A stretch of DNA of 64,000 bases from Rhizobium skierniewicense (GCF_014196515.1 NZ_JACIDV010000007.1:1-64000); one strand, 5' to 3'. Counted from the first letter of the stretch, positions 16,993 through 27,173 are shown. Notes: generated by a model not told the origin, from the sequence alone. A program made the numbers and translations.

Positions 16993-17772
16993 TTATAAAT
17001 GAAGTGTCAGCGGTGGAATTTGGGGAGCCTTCTCGACAAGGACCAATCCACGCGCGAACTTGATGCTCGCGATGGATTTTGCCAGCGCGATCACTTCGTA
17101 CTGATGTCTCGACCCTGGCAAGTGAACGGCAAAGTCGTTGTAATTATAATCTTCGAAAATGCTGTTTTGAATGTCGATCAGCATCTTGAAGAATTCGACA
17201 GTCGTCACCGGCGCGTCGCGGAAAGCATCGGTATGCCCCCAATACATGCACTCCAGATCTTCAACGAAGTAAATACCGGTGTCCTTGAGCCCATTGGTGA
17301 AAAGCCCGTTGAAGGACGCGATCTGATGCGAGGCAATATGGCTACCGTCATCGATGATGATGTCGAACGGACCATATTTGTCGACAACCGATTGCAAGAA
17401 GCTTGGATCGCTCTGATCGCCGATTTCGACATGGATGTCGTGTTCAGGCGCGTTGAAGCGTGCGCAGCCTTCGTCAATGTCGATTCCGACAATGACCGCT
17501 CCGTCTCCGAAGAAACGTCTCCACAACTGCAAAGACGCGCCTTTGTAAACGCCAATTTCAAGAACACGGGGTTGCTTGCCGTGATATCGTCCAAACTCGC
17601 GGTCATAGGTCTGAAAATAGCCAAGCCATTTGTGCCCCCCTGGAATCGTCGCCCACACCTGGCCGGAGACGGTATTATCGACGCTCGGGAATGGCGGAAC
17701 TTTGGTGCCTTCCCACGCAACTCTCTTGCGCATGTCTTCGGTCAGCAGGTTATGAATGGTTCTGGATGGCAT
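16993..17772 (-). CDS. Class I SAM-dependent methyltransferase of the cephalosporin-hydroxylase-like type
   Basis: This 259-residue protein has the SAM-binding signature PRVLEIGVYKGASLQLWRRF (motif I, around residue 70), an acidic motif II in AVIVGIDIDEGCARF, and an IIIDDGSHIASHQ segment typical of macrolide/rhamnosyl O-methyltransferases and cephalosporin-hydroxylase-like proteins. These commonly methylate sugars on surface polysaccharides or secondary metabolites. The substrate is unknown here. It follows the HAD-domain gene by 41 bases on the same strand, so the two form an operon. The pair is the only accessory-looking unit in the window and lies just beyond tRNA-Arg. Confidence 0.72.
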   Translation of the reverse strand: MPSRTIHNLLTEDMRKRVAWEGTKVPPFPSVDNTVSGQVWATIPGGHKWLGYFQTYDREFGRYHGKQPRVLEIGVYKGASLQLWRRFFGDGAVIVGIDIDEGCARFNAPEHDIHVEIGDQSDPSFLQSVVDKYGPFDIIIDDGSHIASHQIASFNGLFTNGLKDTGIYFVEDLECMYWGHTDAFRDAPVTTVEFFKMLIDIQNSIFEDYNYNDFAVHLPGSRHQYEVIALAKSIASIKFARGLVLVEKAPQIPPLTLHL

Positions 17773-17813
17773 GATTTTCCTACGTTCTCGGTTGTAATCC
17801 GGCGATCAAAGGG

Positions 17814-19613
17814 TTAAGCGATTTTCACGGCATGTAACGGATTGCCGAGCGACAGGTTGTTTTTTTGTTCTCGCTGCAAGGCGGCGAGCTTTGGACCCCA
17901 GGCAGGAATAAGCTCTGCGATTGCATCTGCCGCAATTTTCAGGTTGTCCAGCGTCGGCATGGTCGTGGGCGGATCGAACCGATCGAGCCCCGCCATGACG
18001 TGACCGAACGTCTCGCGCATGGCAGAGATGATCATCCGTGCAAGGTCACTGAATTCGTTGTCCTGCTGCAAAACCTTGAGGCGATGATTATCGAGAACGG
18101 TCAGGACGGCCGATCCATCGAGAGACGCGTTCAGGGCTTCGAAGAAAATCCGGTATTCGTGGAAGTCCTTGAGGACAAGCGTCTCAGGACGGTATTCACT
18201 GGCGTTGGCAAGTTTGGGTTCGCCCATCAGAACGCAAGGCGTGATGGCGTTCCCGCGCCCCATCCGCTGGACGATTGTTCCCAAAGACCTGCCAGTCCCA
18301 ACGAAATCGACGAGCAGATTTTGACGTCCCAGCTTGCCCTGAAAATAGGCCTCGTATTCAGCGGATTCGATGTAGCAGACCGATCTGGAAATGCGGACGT
18401 ATTCCGAGTGTGGGATTCCGGCTTTGGCAAAATGGCGTGAAGACACCATCTCGTGCCAGAGGTTACAGTCGCGGGCGGCCATCAAGATCTTGTCGGCTCC
18501 CTGCTGCTCGACCAGCAGCCTGATCCAGAACGTGCCGAGGATCATCAGCGGGATATTGACCGAGGCCTGAGCATTCAACGCATGGCGAATATGGATGTTG
18601 GGGTGAAACGCATGCAGGCGCGTTTCACGCACGGCATGCGCATATGGCCCCAGACCGATAGCATGGAGAATTTCCTCGGTCCGGTCCCATTTGGAGATGG
18701 TCACGAAATTCACGCCGATACCAAAGCTCGAGGGGCTGATGATATCGGCCTGTATGTTGTCACCGAAATGGCTGCGCAGATCATAAGTCTCGAGAATTTC
18801 GGGCCAGATCAGCTTGTGGTGCTTGCCGTAATTGCTGAGATAAAGCTTGTTATCAAGGCCACATTTTTCCTTGAGGACGCGCTCGATAAAGGCAAAGGGC
18901 AGATACATGTCGGAAATGACGATATCGTCGGCATTGACCCGTGCCACCACATCACCAATCGGGAAAAGGTGATCCCACTCCTCCTCAAGCTCCATCCACT
19001 TGAGCACATTCGCCTGCTTTTCCGTGAGAAAACCGTCGGCGACCATCATCGTGTAGATATCATCGAGCCCGTATGGGTGGTGCCCGAACACGCTCATTTC
19101 CACTCTGTGGCGTTTGTCCGCAAAGCCCGCGACACCGGCCTTGCGCTCAACGATATGGAAAATTTCCAGGGGATCATGGCAGCGGCGGGCAACCAGCGTA
19201 TCGAAAAGATCGAAGCTCTGGATTTTGGTATGGCTGTCGGATGAATTCTCTTCGAGAATGTGGAAATTGCTGGTTTGCTCGTATCCTGATGCAGGATCGC
19301 GAAAATAACCGCCGAGCCTGATCACGCCATCCTTGGCGGGCTGCAAGGACAACCGGCATGTTATCCCGCCATCCTTGTCAAGGATGTTGACACACTGTCC
19401 ATCCATCTCCCAGAACATTTCATTCGGGTGACTGTAGCCAATCAGGAAACCGTTCTTGTGGAACACGAAGTCTTCACTGATCACCGTATCGTTCTTTGCG
19501 ACCCGGAACGTAAATGTTCTTGAAAGAAGCTGGTCTGCGGTAACGGACATGGAACCTTTCGGCTCCGACATATCGATCATCTGTTGTTCCGCCTGTGGAA
19601 TATAGAACAACAT
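17814..19613 (-). CDS. Three-part HAD-domain protein of the surface-glycan type
   Basis: This is a large protein (up to 599 residues). An N-terminal beta-rich region (HKNGFLIGYSHPNEMFWEMD, about residues 50-70) resembles one seen in rhizobial polysaccharide proteins. A HAD hydrolase core follows: motif I SFDLFDTLVAR near 135, motif II DIVISDMYL near 230, a Lys segment NYGKHHKLIWPEI and motif IV HFGDNIQADIISPSSFGI. The C-terminal third has ILMAARDCNLWHEM, YVRISRSVCY and LLVDFVGTGRSLG blocks, as found after such HAD domains in capsule-locus proteins. Activity is unknown. ATG 19613 lacks a ribosome site; ATG 19580 or 19550 (GGAGCCGAAAGG upstream) are likelier starts. Confidence 0.68.
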   Translation of the reverse strand: MLFYIPQAEQQMIDMSEPKGSMSVTADQLLSRTFTFRVAKNDTVISEDFVFHKNGFLIGYSHPNEMFWEMDGQCVNILDKDGGITCRLSLQPAKDGVIRLGGYFRDPASGYEQTSNFHILEENSSDSHTKIQSFDLFDTLVARRCHDPLEIFHIVERKAGVAGFADKRHRVEMSVFGHHPYGLDDIYTMMVADGFLTEKQANVLKWMELEEEWDHLFPIGDVVARVNADDIVISDMYLPFAFIERVLKEKCGLDNKLYLSNYGKHHKLIWPEILETYDLRSHFGDNIQADIISPSSFGIGVNFVTISKWDRTEEILHAIGLGPYAHAVRETRLHAFHPNIHIRHALNAQASVNIPLMILGTFWIRLLVEQQGADKILMAARDCNLWHEMVSSRHFAKAGIPHSEYVRISRSVCYIESAEYEAYFQGKLGRQNLLVDFVGTGRSLGTIVQRMGRGNAITPCVLMGEPKLANASEYRPETLVLKDFHEYRIFFEALNASLDGSAVLTVLDNHRLKVLQQDNEFSDLARMIISAMRETFGHVMAGLDRFDPPTTMPTLDNLKIAADAIAELIPAWGPKLAALQREQKNNLSLGNPLHAVKIA

Positions 19614-19797
19614 TAGGGTTTTAAGCTTGCCTCAGCCTAACCAAAACAGCCAAGTCTAGCCGTGACAAAACAAGCATTACTTCGGACGGGAAATAATCGA
19701 GCAAAGGCTCGGTCTTTATCGCTCAATGCCACACCAGAAACTGTCACATCCGGGACTTGTATTGCGACAATCAATACTGAGATTTTTAAGCAGAAAG

Positions 19798-19874
19798 TGG
19801 CGCACCCGGAACGATTCGAACGTCCGACCCTCAGATTCGTAGTCTGATGCTCTATCCAGCTGAGCTACGGGTGC
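19798..19874 (-). tRNA. tRNA-Arg (anticodon ACG)
   Basis: The minus strand folds as a full cloverleaf of 77 bases with encoded CCA. The acceptor stem GCACCCG pairs with CGGGTGC, the D-stem is GCTC/GAGC, the anticodon stem TCAGA/TCTGA holds the loop CTACGAA (anticodon ACG), and the T-arm has TTCGAAT. It reads CGU and, with inosine, CGC/CGA Arg codons. Its 3' end points toward the HAD/methyltransferase pair. Confidence 0.96.
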
Positions 19875-20085
19875 TTGCCGTGGAAACGTGTTCCGTTGGC
19901 GTGGCGATCCTCTAAAACGTCCGGGGAATGAATGCAAGTCATTTCACTGGAAAATTGTCATTTTCCTGCAATGAAATTTGCAAGCCATTGAAATCGATCA
20001 TGATTTGATAGGACTGCAGCAGAGGTCCGAAACTGGCCGTCGGCTGTGGCCGTCCGCCCGCCGCGCCGAAAACAGGCGCGTCCAT

Positions 20086-21552
20086 TCACTCGGACAGGCT
20101 CGAATGCTGGTCGGTCTTCGGGCTGTCGGGGATTTCGATGCGAAACTGGGTGCCGTTGCCGGATTTTTCCACGAGCGCGATCGTTCCCTTGTGGGCGAGC
20201 ACCAGCTCCCGAGCGATGACCAGACCAAGACCGGTGCCACCGGAGCGAGCTGAACCACGGAAGGCAGAGAACAGGTTCTCTCTTGCCTTTTGCGGCATGC
20301 CCGGGCCGTTGTCATCAATGACGATACTGACCACGTCTCCATTGCGCTGCGCCGCAATCGTCAGCCGTTTATCGGGGTAAACCTCGCCACTGGCCTGTTG
20401 CAGCGCCTGCACGGCATTGCGACAGAGATTGTAGAGGACGCGGAACAGTTGCTCGCCATCGGCATCGATGAGCGTGCCCGGGGCAACATTGTCCACCAGA
20501 TCGATCTCAGCTGCGGGATCGATGGCAATGATGTCCTTAACGTCCTGCACCAGTTCACTCAGGTCTGTCAGCCGCCTTTTCGGCGTACCTTCTGTCGCCT
20601 GCCCATACACGAGAACCGCGCTGGTATAGCCCACGGCGCGATCAATCGTACGCAGAAGCTTCGGGGCAAAGCTTCGCACCATCGGGTCCTCGACATCCAC
20701 CAGACGGTCGGACATCAGTTGCGCCGACGACAGGATGTTGCGCATGTCGTGGTTGATCTTGGAGACGGCCAGCCCGAGATCGGCGAGGTTTTTCTGCTGT
20801 TTCAGGGTCTTCTGGAGCTGGGTCTGCATATCCGCCAGATGTCGCCCGGCCACGGCCAGCTCGTCGCTGCCTTCCTCAGGCTTGAAGACGTTGGCGGGAT
20901 CATCCGGCTGCTCGGAAAACACCTGCATACCTGCGGTCAGTCGACGGATCGGGCGAATGAGAATGCGGTTGATCGAGACGAAAATCAGGCTGGCGGTGAT
21001 GAGTGAGAGTGCTACCGAGATCATCAGCACGTTGCCCGCATAGGCGATCATGGCGGCACGCAGTTTATGCTCACCGATAACGATTTCGATGATCATGTTG
21101 CTATCGCCGATGACGTCGAACACGCGAATGACACGGTCACCGCCAAAGAGAAGCACGGAGAAGGCATCGCGCACGGCTTCCAGTTGCGAAACGCCCGACA
21201 GATCATACTGATCGTCGACGCTCGGCGGCACTTCGGTGGCGGCCAGAAGCGTCGAGGTCCCGTCCTTCTTCAGCGCAATCAGCTTGGCGCCGGTGGCCAG
21301 CAGGGTGTCGTCCTGGACGCTTCTGGGCAGTTCCGTCTGCAAGCCATCAATAACGATGCCAGCCGCCGCAGCGGTGTTCAAGCGATCGCGCAGCCATGAG
21401 AGGCGCATATTGGCAACAGAGGGGACGAAGATCAGCACTTCGGCAATCATGACGAAGATGACCGTCAACAGCAGCAGACGACCGGACAAGCCCTTCGTCA
21501 AGGCGGGTACCTCGGTCTGCGGGTCCGCAGTCTGACGGTCGGTCCTGTTCAT
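20086..21552 (-). CDS. Membrane sensor histidine kinase, orphan
   Basis: This 488-residue kinase has an N-terminal TM segment (LSGRLLLLTVIFVMIAEVLIF), a periplasmic sensor region of about 130 residues, a second TM (MISVALSLITASLIFVSI) and a HAMP-like linker. The H-box is VSKINHDMRNILSSAQ around residue 270. The HATPase domain shows N-box LCRNAVQAL, G1 DDNGPGMP and G2 GGTGLGLVIARELV. It would autophosphorylate on His and pass phosphate to a response regulator, but none is encoded nearby. The signal is unknown. The start at 21552 has a poor ribosome site; longer readings to 21660 are possible but add no domain. Confidence 0.87.
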   Translation of the reverse strand: MNRTDRQTADPQTEVPALTKGLSGRLLLLTVIFVMIAEVLIFVPSVANMRLSWLRDRLNTAAAAGIVIDGLQTELPRSVQDDTLLATGAKLIALKKDGTSTLLAATEVPPSVDDQYDLSGVSQLEAVRDAFSVLLFGGDRVIRVFDVIGDSNMIIEIVIGEHKLRAAMIAYAGNVLMISVALSLITASLIFVSINRILIRPIRRLTAGMQVFSEQPDDPANVFKPEEGSDELAVAGRHLADMQTQLQKTLKQQKNLADLGLAVSKINHDMRNILSSAQLMSDRLVDVEDPMVRSFAPKLLRTIDRAVGYTSAVLVYGQATEGTPKRRLTDLSELVQDVKDIIAIDPAAEIDLVDNVAPGTLIDADGEQLFRVLYNLCRNAVQALQQASGEVYPDKRLTIAAQRNGDVVSIVIDDNGPGMPQKARENLFSAFRGSARSGGTGLGLVIARELVLAHKGTIALVEKSGNGTQFRIEIPDSPKTDQHSSLSE

Positions 21553-21684
21553 GACGGTCGAAAACACCAGGCCTGTTCCTGTTGATGTGTGGCCTCTGGT
21601 TTCATATCGGCGCGGGCTCGTAATTCCAAGAGATATTAAGGCGCCCGCACCGTTTTCCAAGCTGTCGCGATATCAAGGTCAAAC

Positions 21685-21709
21685 AAAAACGCCGCCATCT
21701 CTGGCGGCG
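21685..21709 (-). terminator. Terminator after the chemoreceptor gene
   Basis: Read on the minus strand, a perfect 8-bp stem (CGCCGCCA / TGGCGGCG, 4-nt loop) is followed by TTTTTGTTT. It lies 27 bases after the stop of the MCP gene. Confidence 0.92.
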
Positions 21710-21736
21710 TCGTGATGATCTTGTCTTCCGTGAGGC

Positions 21737-23749
21737 TTAAAACTCCTGCCACTCGTCCCTGGATTGAGCACGTGCGGCATTGCCATTGAAGGCACGCGAA
21801 ACATTTCCCATCATTTTGCGTGCAGGAGACGCGACCGGAGCAGAGCGATGAGACGCAGCCACAGGCCGGTAAGAGGATGCCGGCGCGGTTTCATTGCCCA
21901 GGCGGAAGCGTCCAACCAGCGAGACGAGGTTTTCGGCTTCGCCGCTGAGCTTGTGGGTCGCAGCCGAGGTCTCTTCCACCATGGCGGCATTGCGTTGCGT
22001 GACCTGATCCATCTGATTGATGGCCGTGTTGATTTCCTGAAGGCCGGTCGACTGTTCCTTGGCGGCGGTCGCGATCGAATGGATATGGTCGTTGATACCG
22101 AGCACGCGGTTTTCCATCTCGTCCAAAGCTTCGCCCGTGCGCTTGACCAGCGTCACGCCACGACCAACCTCGTCACCCGACTTGGTAATGAGTGTCTTGA
22201 TGTCCTTGGCCGCGTTTGCGGAGCGTTGTGCAAGCTCGCGGACTTCCTGGGCCACGACTGCAAAGCCCTTGCCGGCCTCACCGGCGCGCGCTGCTTCCAC
22301 GCCAGCATTCAACGCCAGAAGGTTGGTCTGGAAGGCGATCTCGTCGATAACGCTGATAATCTGGCTGATTTCACGCGACGCCTGCTCGATCCGTCCCATG
22401 GCCGTGACCGCATCGCGCACGACCTTGGCGGATTCGGTCGTCTTTTCCTTGGTTTCGGAAACCATCGCACTGGCTTCCTCGGCGCGCGCGGTGGAGCTGC
22501 GAACGACTGCCGTAATTTCGTCGAGAGCAGCGGAGGTTTCTTCCAGAGCCGCCGCCTGCTGTTCGGTCCGCTTGGACAGGTCGTCTGCGGCGGAGCGCAG
22601 CTCGTTGGCATTGCCATTGATGCTTTCGGTGCTGCCACGAACTTCGGAGAGGGTGCCCTTCAGCTTGGAGAATGTCTCGTTCACATTGGATTGAAGCTCG
22701 GCAAACACGCCCTGAAAACTGCCGTTCATCGTCTGCGTCAGGTCGCCCTGAGCCAGGCTTTCGATGACGCGCCCGGTCTCGGTCACGCCGGTCTCGACGC
22801 TCAACAGCAACGCGTTGATGTTGGTGGCGAAGCGGTTGAGGTTGTCGTCACCGTAGTCCTTGGTGATGCGTCTGGTGAAATCACCGGCAGCAGCCGCACT
22901 CACGACCTCGGCCATACCCGCCTGCAAATCATCGCTCTTGGCGCGCATTGCCGCTTCCTGCGCGTTCATGCGGCGCACCTCCAGGCCGTTGCGTTTGAAA
23001 ACTTCGACGGCATCCGCCATCTCACCGATTTCGTCCTTGCGGCCAAGATAGGGAACGTCTGTGTCGAGCTTGCCCTCGGCAACAGACCTCATTGCGTTCG
23101 ACACGTTGAGGATCGGCGCGCTGAGTTCCTTCGAGCCGATGTAAAGACCAAGGACGGACGCGGCGATGACACCACCGGCTGTCACGAAGACGACAACGAG
23201 AAAAATCATCTCGCCAAAGTTTTCGGTGCTTTTCTTGACTGCGGAAAGCTCTTGAATGTCGGATTTCACGACGGCATCGATATCGGCCTGGTAGGCCTTA
23301 CGGTTTTCACGGTTGGCTTCGTTGTTGCCCTGCGTGTTGGCATCCTGAGGGCTGACCTCGCGTCCCAGACGCGCCGTTTCCGTGCGGAATGTGCGGAAAT
23401 CCGCGAAACGCTTTTCGATATTGGCAAATGCCGCGACCTGACTGGCGGGAACCCGTGGTTTCCAATCCTTCAGCAACGCATCCATGTCGTTGAGGTTTTT
23501 GAGGATGCCATCGCCGAATTTTGCGGCCGCTTCCTTGTCCTTGGCCGCATAAACACCACGCGCCTCCATGACGACAGCAGTAACAAGACGGTTCAATGTC
23601 TCTCCACGGCGCGCTCTGTCAGCAATCGCATCCAGAGCGACAGTCTGTGACTGGTATTCCTTGACCGCATAGATCGACAGGCCGCCGATCGTGCATGCCA
23701 CGAGACTTAAAAGCCCCACCAGAAGATTAATTTTTCCCCGAATTCTCAC
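21737..23749 (-). CDS. Methyl-accepting chemotaxis protein
   Basis: This 670-residue chemoreceptor has TM1 (INLLVGLLSLVACTIGGLSIYAV), a periplasmic four-helix ligand domain of about 150 residues, TM2 (MIFLVVVFVTAGGVIAASVLGLYIG), one or two HAMP units, and the signalling domain with the conserved hairpin tip EIAFQTNLLALNAGVEAARAG. Its last residues, EWQEF, match the xWxxF CheR/CheB-tethering pentapeptide, so it is likely a major, adaptation-competent receptor. Ligand is unknown. No che genes are adjacent. Confidence 0.94.
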   Translation of the reverse strand: MRIRGKINLLVGLLSLVACTIGGLSIYAVKEYQSQTVALDAIADRARRGETLNRLVTAVVMEARGVYAAKDKEAAAKFGDGILKNLNDMDALLKDWKPRVPASQVAAFANIEKRFADFRTFRTETARLGREVSPQDANTQGNNEANRENRKAYQADIDAVVKSDIQELSAVKKSTENFGEMIFLVVVFVTAGGVIAASVLGLYIGSKELSAPILNVSNAMRSVAEGKLDTDVPYLGRKDEIGEMADAVEVFKRNGLEVRRMNAQEAAMRAKSDDLQAGMAEVVSAAAAGDFTRRITKDYGDDNLNRFATNINALLLSVETGVTETGRVIESLAQGDLTQTMNGSFQGVFAELQSNVNETFSKLKGTLSEVRGSTESINGNANELRSAADDLSKRTEQQAAALEETSAALDEITAVVRSSTARAEEASAMVSETKEKTTESAKVVRDAVTAMGRIEQASREISQIISVIDEIAFQTNLLALNAGVEAARAGEAGKGFAVVAQEVRELAQRSANAAKDIKTLITKSGDEVGRGVTLVKRTGEALDEMENRVLGINDHIHSIATAAKEQSTGLQEINTAINQMDQVTQRNAAMVEETSAATHKLSGEAENLVSLVGRFRLGNETAPASSYRPVAASHRSAPVASPARKMMGNVSRAFNGNAARAQSRDEWQEF

Positions 23750-23979
23750 TGCGTACCCCCCTTACAAAGCGCCCCCCCTCACACGGATGTGAGAACGCAG
23801 ACGAACCGATAGTTCGCCATGACAACATTTATCGATCTACTCTTAAAAATTAATTTCGAATTTGATCGGTACCTGCTTTACTCTTGAAATGAAGACCTTA
23901 CCGCCGGAGTTACATGACGTGGTGGCTTAAACTCGCATTGACGTGGCCAAACGTACGGTGCGGGTTTGGCCGGCAGCGA
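23750..23979. other. Intergenic region upstream of the chemoreceptor and rpmH
   Basis: This 230-base stretch holds the MCP promoter region on the minus strand, including the dyad CTCACA-CGGA-TGTGAG, and an AT-rich segment (23826-23880). No gene or RNA was recognised. The rpmH promoter follows it. Confidence 0.5.
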
Positions 23980-24009
23980 TTGACTTTCCAGGCCGTAAGC
24001 CCTTATAAG
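23980..24009 (+). promoter_or_regulatory. Predicted sigma-70-type promoter of rpmH
   Basis: TTGACT (23980-23985) and TATAAG (24004-24009) are separated by 18 bases. This is the best promoter-like sequence in the region before rpmH, leaving a leader of about 105 bases. Confidence 0.55.
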
Positions 24010-24121
24010 CCCGCACGTTCCGGCATTTTGCGCTTGCGCCGATGGTCTGAACGTCAATCGAAACGCTCTTGTCCCACAAGGGGCAAAGTCAAGAAGGGCC
24101 GCACCCCGCGGTATTAAATAA

Positions 24122-24259
24122 ATGTCTAAGCGTACTTTCCAGCCATCCAAGCTTGTTCGCAAGCGTCGTCATGGTTTCCGTTCCCGCATGGCAACTGCCG
24201 GCGGTCGCAAGGTTCTTGCCGCTCGCCGCACACGCGGTCGCGCACGTCTTTCGGCCTAA
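24122..24259 (+). CDS. rpmH: 50S ribosomal protein L34
   Basis: A 45-residue, strongly basic protein begins [19 protein letters not shown] and contains the diagnostic [14 protein letters not shown] segment, so it is bL34 of the large ribosomal subunit. Its place immediately before rnpA and yidC is conserved across bacteria. The gene is complete, with the TAA stop at 24257-24259. Confidence 0.97.
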   Translation: MSKRTFQPSKLVRKRRHGFRSRMATAGGRKVLAARRTRGRARLSA

Positions 24260-24291
24260 TTGGGCCTTAAGCCCGATGAAAGTCGTGGCAT

Positions 24292-24675
24292 ATGACGCAT
24301 GATAGACACATACCCGGTCGGTTGAAAAACCGACCGGAGTTTCTTGCTGTCCAGGCAGGAGAAAAAAGACGAGGCAGCACTTTCCTTCTCGAAGTGCTGG
24401 ATCGGAAACAGCCCGAAACCGCTCCAAGGGTCGGTTTCACCGTGACGAAACGGCAGGGAAACGCAGTTGAGCGCAACCGCATGCGACGCCGTTTGAAGGA
24501 AGCCGTCAGGCTTTCAGCCGGGTCTTCCATGAAGCCCGGACTTGACTATGTGATTGTCGCCCGCAGGGATGTATTGAAGACCGAATTTGCCGTACTGGAA
24601 CACTTGCTCAGAGAGCGGATCGAGGGACGCGCGAAATCGGGCCGCTCCCGGGAGACCCGCTCCAGGAAAGAATGA
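24292..24675 (+). CDS. rnpA: Ribonuclease P protein component
   Basis: This 127-residue basic protein binds the RNase P RNA and helps remove 5' leaders from pre-tRNA. It has the family hallmark RNR motif in [18 protein letters not shown] (around residues 56-73) and the N-terminal [11 protein letters not shown] segment. It lies 32 bases after rpmH and its TGA overlaps the yidC ATG (ATGA), so translation is probably coupled. Confidence 0.95.
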   Translation: MTHDRHIPGRLKNRPEFLAVQAGEKRRGSTFLLEVLDRKQPETAPRVGFTVTKRQGNAVERNRMRRRLKEAVRLSAGSSMKPGLDYVIVARRDVLKTEFAVLEHLLRERIEGRAKSGRSRETRSRKE

Positions 24676-26480
24676 TGGAAAAAAACCGCAACTACTTCAT
24701 CGCGATCGGCCTTTCGGTTGTCATCGTACTAGCCTGGCAGTTCCTGTACATGAACCCGCGCATCGAGCAGCAACGCCGCGCCGAGGAGGCGCGTCAGGCT
24801 CAGCAGGCGACCCAGCAGAGCCAGCAAACAACGACGAACGCCGCACCCGGCGCGCCGACGCCCGCAGGGGCGCTGCCCGGCGCAACCGCCCAGCAGGCGG
24901 CAACCGTTTCGCGTGACGAAGCACTCGCCAAGTCTCCCCGCGTTCAGATCGACACCAACGCCATTCAGGGTTCCATCAATCTGACCGGCGCACGTCTGGA
25001 CGATATCCGCCTCAAGGATTACCACGAGACCGTGGACGATTCGAGCCCGCTGATCACCCTGTTCTCGCCCTCAGACACCCGAGACGGTTATTTTACCGAA
25101 CTCGGTTACATCGCCGGTGAAGCGGTGGGCACGGTTCCCGGTCCCTCCACTGTCTGGACGGCGGCTTCCGGTTCCAAGCTGACGGAAACGACACCGGTTG
25201 CGCTGACCTTTACCAACGATAAGGGCGTGGTCTTTACCCGCACGCTTGCCATTGACGATCACTATATGATCACCGTCACCGACAAGGTTGAAAATCCCGG
25301 CCAGGAGCCGATTTCGTTTTCGACCTATGGCCGCATCACCCGCAACAACAAGCCTGCCACCCCTCCGGTCTTCGTGATTTTCGAAGGCTTTCTCGGCGTT
25401 GCCGGTGCAGACGGAAGCCTGACGGAAGAAAGCTACAAGAATATCGAGGAAAAGCCCTTCACCTCGCCCAAGGCTACGGGCGGCTGGCTCGGCATTACCG
25501 ACAAGTATTGGGCAGCAGCGATTGTTCCCCCGCAGACCATTCCTGTCGAATCCCGCTACACCCATTTCACAGATGGTCAGCCGCGCTATCAGGCCGATTA
25601 CCGTGCAGACGCAGTCACCGTTGCTCCGGGCCAGTCGATCGAACTGAAGAACCTCGTCTTCGCGGGCGCCAAGGAAGTTCCTCTGGTCGATCGCTACGAG
25701 GCTGAGTACAGCATTCCGAAGTTCGATCTTCTGATCGACTGGGGCTGGTTCTACTTCATCACCAAGCCGATGTTCAAACTGATGGACTTCTTCTTCCGTC
25801 ACATCGGCAACTTCGGCGTTGCGATCCTTCTGACCACCATCGTCGTCAAACTTCTGTTCTTCCCGCTGGCTTCCAAGCAATACGCTTCGATGGCCAACAT
25901 GAAGCGCATGCAGCCGAAGATGGAAGAGCTCAAGGCCAAGCACGGCGATGACCGCATGGCCATGCAGCAGGCCATGATGCAACTCTACAAGGAAGAGAAG
26001 ATCAATCCGGTGGCCGGTTGCTGGCCGATGCTTTTGCAGATTCCGGTGTTCTTCGCGCTCTACAAGGTCATCTACGTCACAATCGAAATGCGGCATGCGC
26101 CGTTCTTCGGCTGGATCCACGACCTGTCAGCGCCAGATCCGACATCGCTCTTCAACCTGTTCGGTCTTCTGCCTTACGACGTGCCGCACTTCCTGATGAT
26201 CGGCGTCTGGCCCATCATCATGGGTATCACGATGTTCATGCAGATGCGGATGAACCCGACGCCTCCAGATCCGACACAGGCGATGATCTTCACCTGGATG
26301 CCGCTGATCTTCACCTTCATGCTGGCGTCGTTCCCTGCCGGTCTCGTCATCTACTGGGCGTGGAACAACACCCTGTCGATTTCCCAGCAGGCCGTGATCA
26401 TGAAGCGCCACGGCGCCAAGATCGAGCTGTTCGACAACATCAAGGCGTTGTTCAAACGAAAGCCGGTGGAAACCAAATGA
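24672..26480 (+). CDS. yidC: Membrane protein insertase
   Basis: This 602-residue inner-membrane protein helps insert and fold membrane proteins alone or with SecYEG. It has an N-terminal TM ([20 protein letters not shown]), an Ala/Gln/Pro-rich linker, a large periplasmic domain (residues about 80-350), and five C-terminal TM segments with the conserved block [19 protein letters not shown]. The hydrophilic-groove Arg corresponds to [19 protein letters not shown] flanks. Length is normal for Gram-negative YidC. It overlaps both rnpA and yihA by ATGA. Confidence 0.96.
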   Translation: MMEKNRNYFIAIGLSVVIVLAWQFLYMNPRIEQQRRAEEARQAQQATQQSQQTTTNAAPGAPTPAGALPGATAQQAATVSRDEALAKSPRVQIDTNAIQGSINLTGARLDDIRLKDYHETVDDSSPLITLFSPSDTRDGYFTELGYIAGEAVGTVPGPSTVWTAASGSKLTETTPVALTFTNDKGVVFTRTLAIDDHYMITVTDKVENPGQEPISFSTYGRITRNNKPATPPVFVIFEGFLGVAGADGSLTEESYKNIEEKPFTSPKATGGWLGITDKYWAAAIVPPQTIPVESRYTHFTDGQPRYQADYRADAVTVAPGQSIELKNLVFAGAKEVPLVDRYEAEYSIPKFDLLIDWGWFYFITKPMFKLMDFFFRHIGNFGVAILLTTIVVKLLFFPLASKQYASMANMKRMQPKMEELKAKHGDDRMAMQQAMMQLYKEEKINPVAGCWPMLLQIPVFFALYKVIYVTIEMRHAPFFGWIHDLSAPDPTSLFNLFGLLPYDVPHFLMIGVWPIIMGITMFMQMRMNPTPPDPTQAMIFTWMPLIFTFMLASFPAGLVIYWAWNNTLSISQQAVIMKRHGAKIELFDNIKALFKRKPVETK

Positions 26481-27145
26481 CGGGCGACAGCAAAAGCGGC
26501 CAGCCGGCGACGGAAAAGCCGCTCTTCGGGCGGCCCTGGATTTTCATTCGCGGTGTGCCCGCCATGAAGTTTCTGCCACCTGAAGGACCGCCTGAGATCG
26601 CCTTTGCCGGGCGCTCCAACGTGGGCAAGTCGTCGCTGATCAACGCGCTCGTCGGCCATAAGGGGCTGGCGCGCACGTCGAACACGCCGGGCCGCACACA
26701 GGAACTGAACTACTTCGTTCCTGAAGGCTATTCCGGTGAAGCGGGCGATCTTCCGCCCATGGCGCTGGTCGATATGCCGGGTTACGGCTATGCGCAGGCG
26801 CCCAAGGACCACGTGGATGCCTGGACGAAGCTGGTGTTTGATTACCTGCGTGGACGCGCGACCTTGAAGCGCGTCTACTTGCTGATCGATTCCCGCCACG
26901 GCATCAAAGCCAATGATGAGAATGTTTTGAACATCCTCGACAAGGCGGCCATATCCTACCAGGTCGTGCTGACAAAAACCGACAAGATCAAGGACGCCGG
27001 CGTCCCGCGCCTCATCAGCGAGACCATGGAGAAAATCCGCAAGCGTCCGGCGGCCTACCCCGAGGTTCTGGCAACATCGTCAGAGAAATCGTCAGGGTTG
27101 GACACCCTTCGGGCTGAAATCGTCCGGACGGTGAGTGTCGGCTGA
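26477..27145 (+). CDS. yihA: Ribosome biogenesis GTP-binding protein (EngB/YsxC)
   Basis: This 222-residue GTPase supports assembly of the large ribosomal subunit and is usually essential. G1 is [13 protein letters not shown], the G2 area [15 protein letters not shown]3 VDMPGYG, G4 LTKTDKIK and G5 ATSSEKSSG. The start at 26477 overlaps the yidC stop, and the N-terminal extension of about 40 residues before G1 is normal for rhizobial EngB. A much longer in-frame reading from 26018 overlaps yidC and is a shadow. Confidence 0.94.
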   Translation: MTGDSKSGQPATEKPLFGRPWIFIRGVPAMKFLPPEGPPEIAFAGRSNVGKSSLINALVGHKGLARTSNTPGRTQELNYFVPEGYSGEAGDLPPMALVDMPGYGYAQAPKDHVDAWTKLVFDYLRGRATLKRVYLLIDSRHGIKANDENVLNILDKAAISYQVVLTKTDKIKDAGVPRLISETMEKIRKRPAAYPEVLATSSEKSSGLDTLRAEIVRTVSVG

Positions 27146-27151
27146 GAATAA

Positions 27152-27173
27152 TGAGGTGGCGACAGTCACCTCA
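27152..27173. other. Hairpin between convergent yihA and the anti-sigma-like gene
   Basis: TGAGGTG and CACCTCA pair perfectly over 7 bp with an 8-nt loop. There is no T-run. It could limit read-through between the convergent genes. Confidence 0.4.

Noticed and set aside
16781..19800. Genomic island with attachment repeats at tRNA-Arg
   Set aside because: No integrase and no repeat of the tRNA 3' end was found on the far side; only the location is suggestive.
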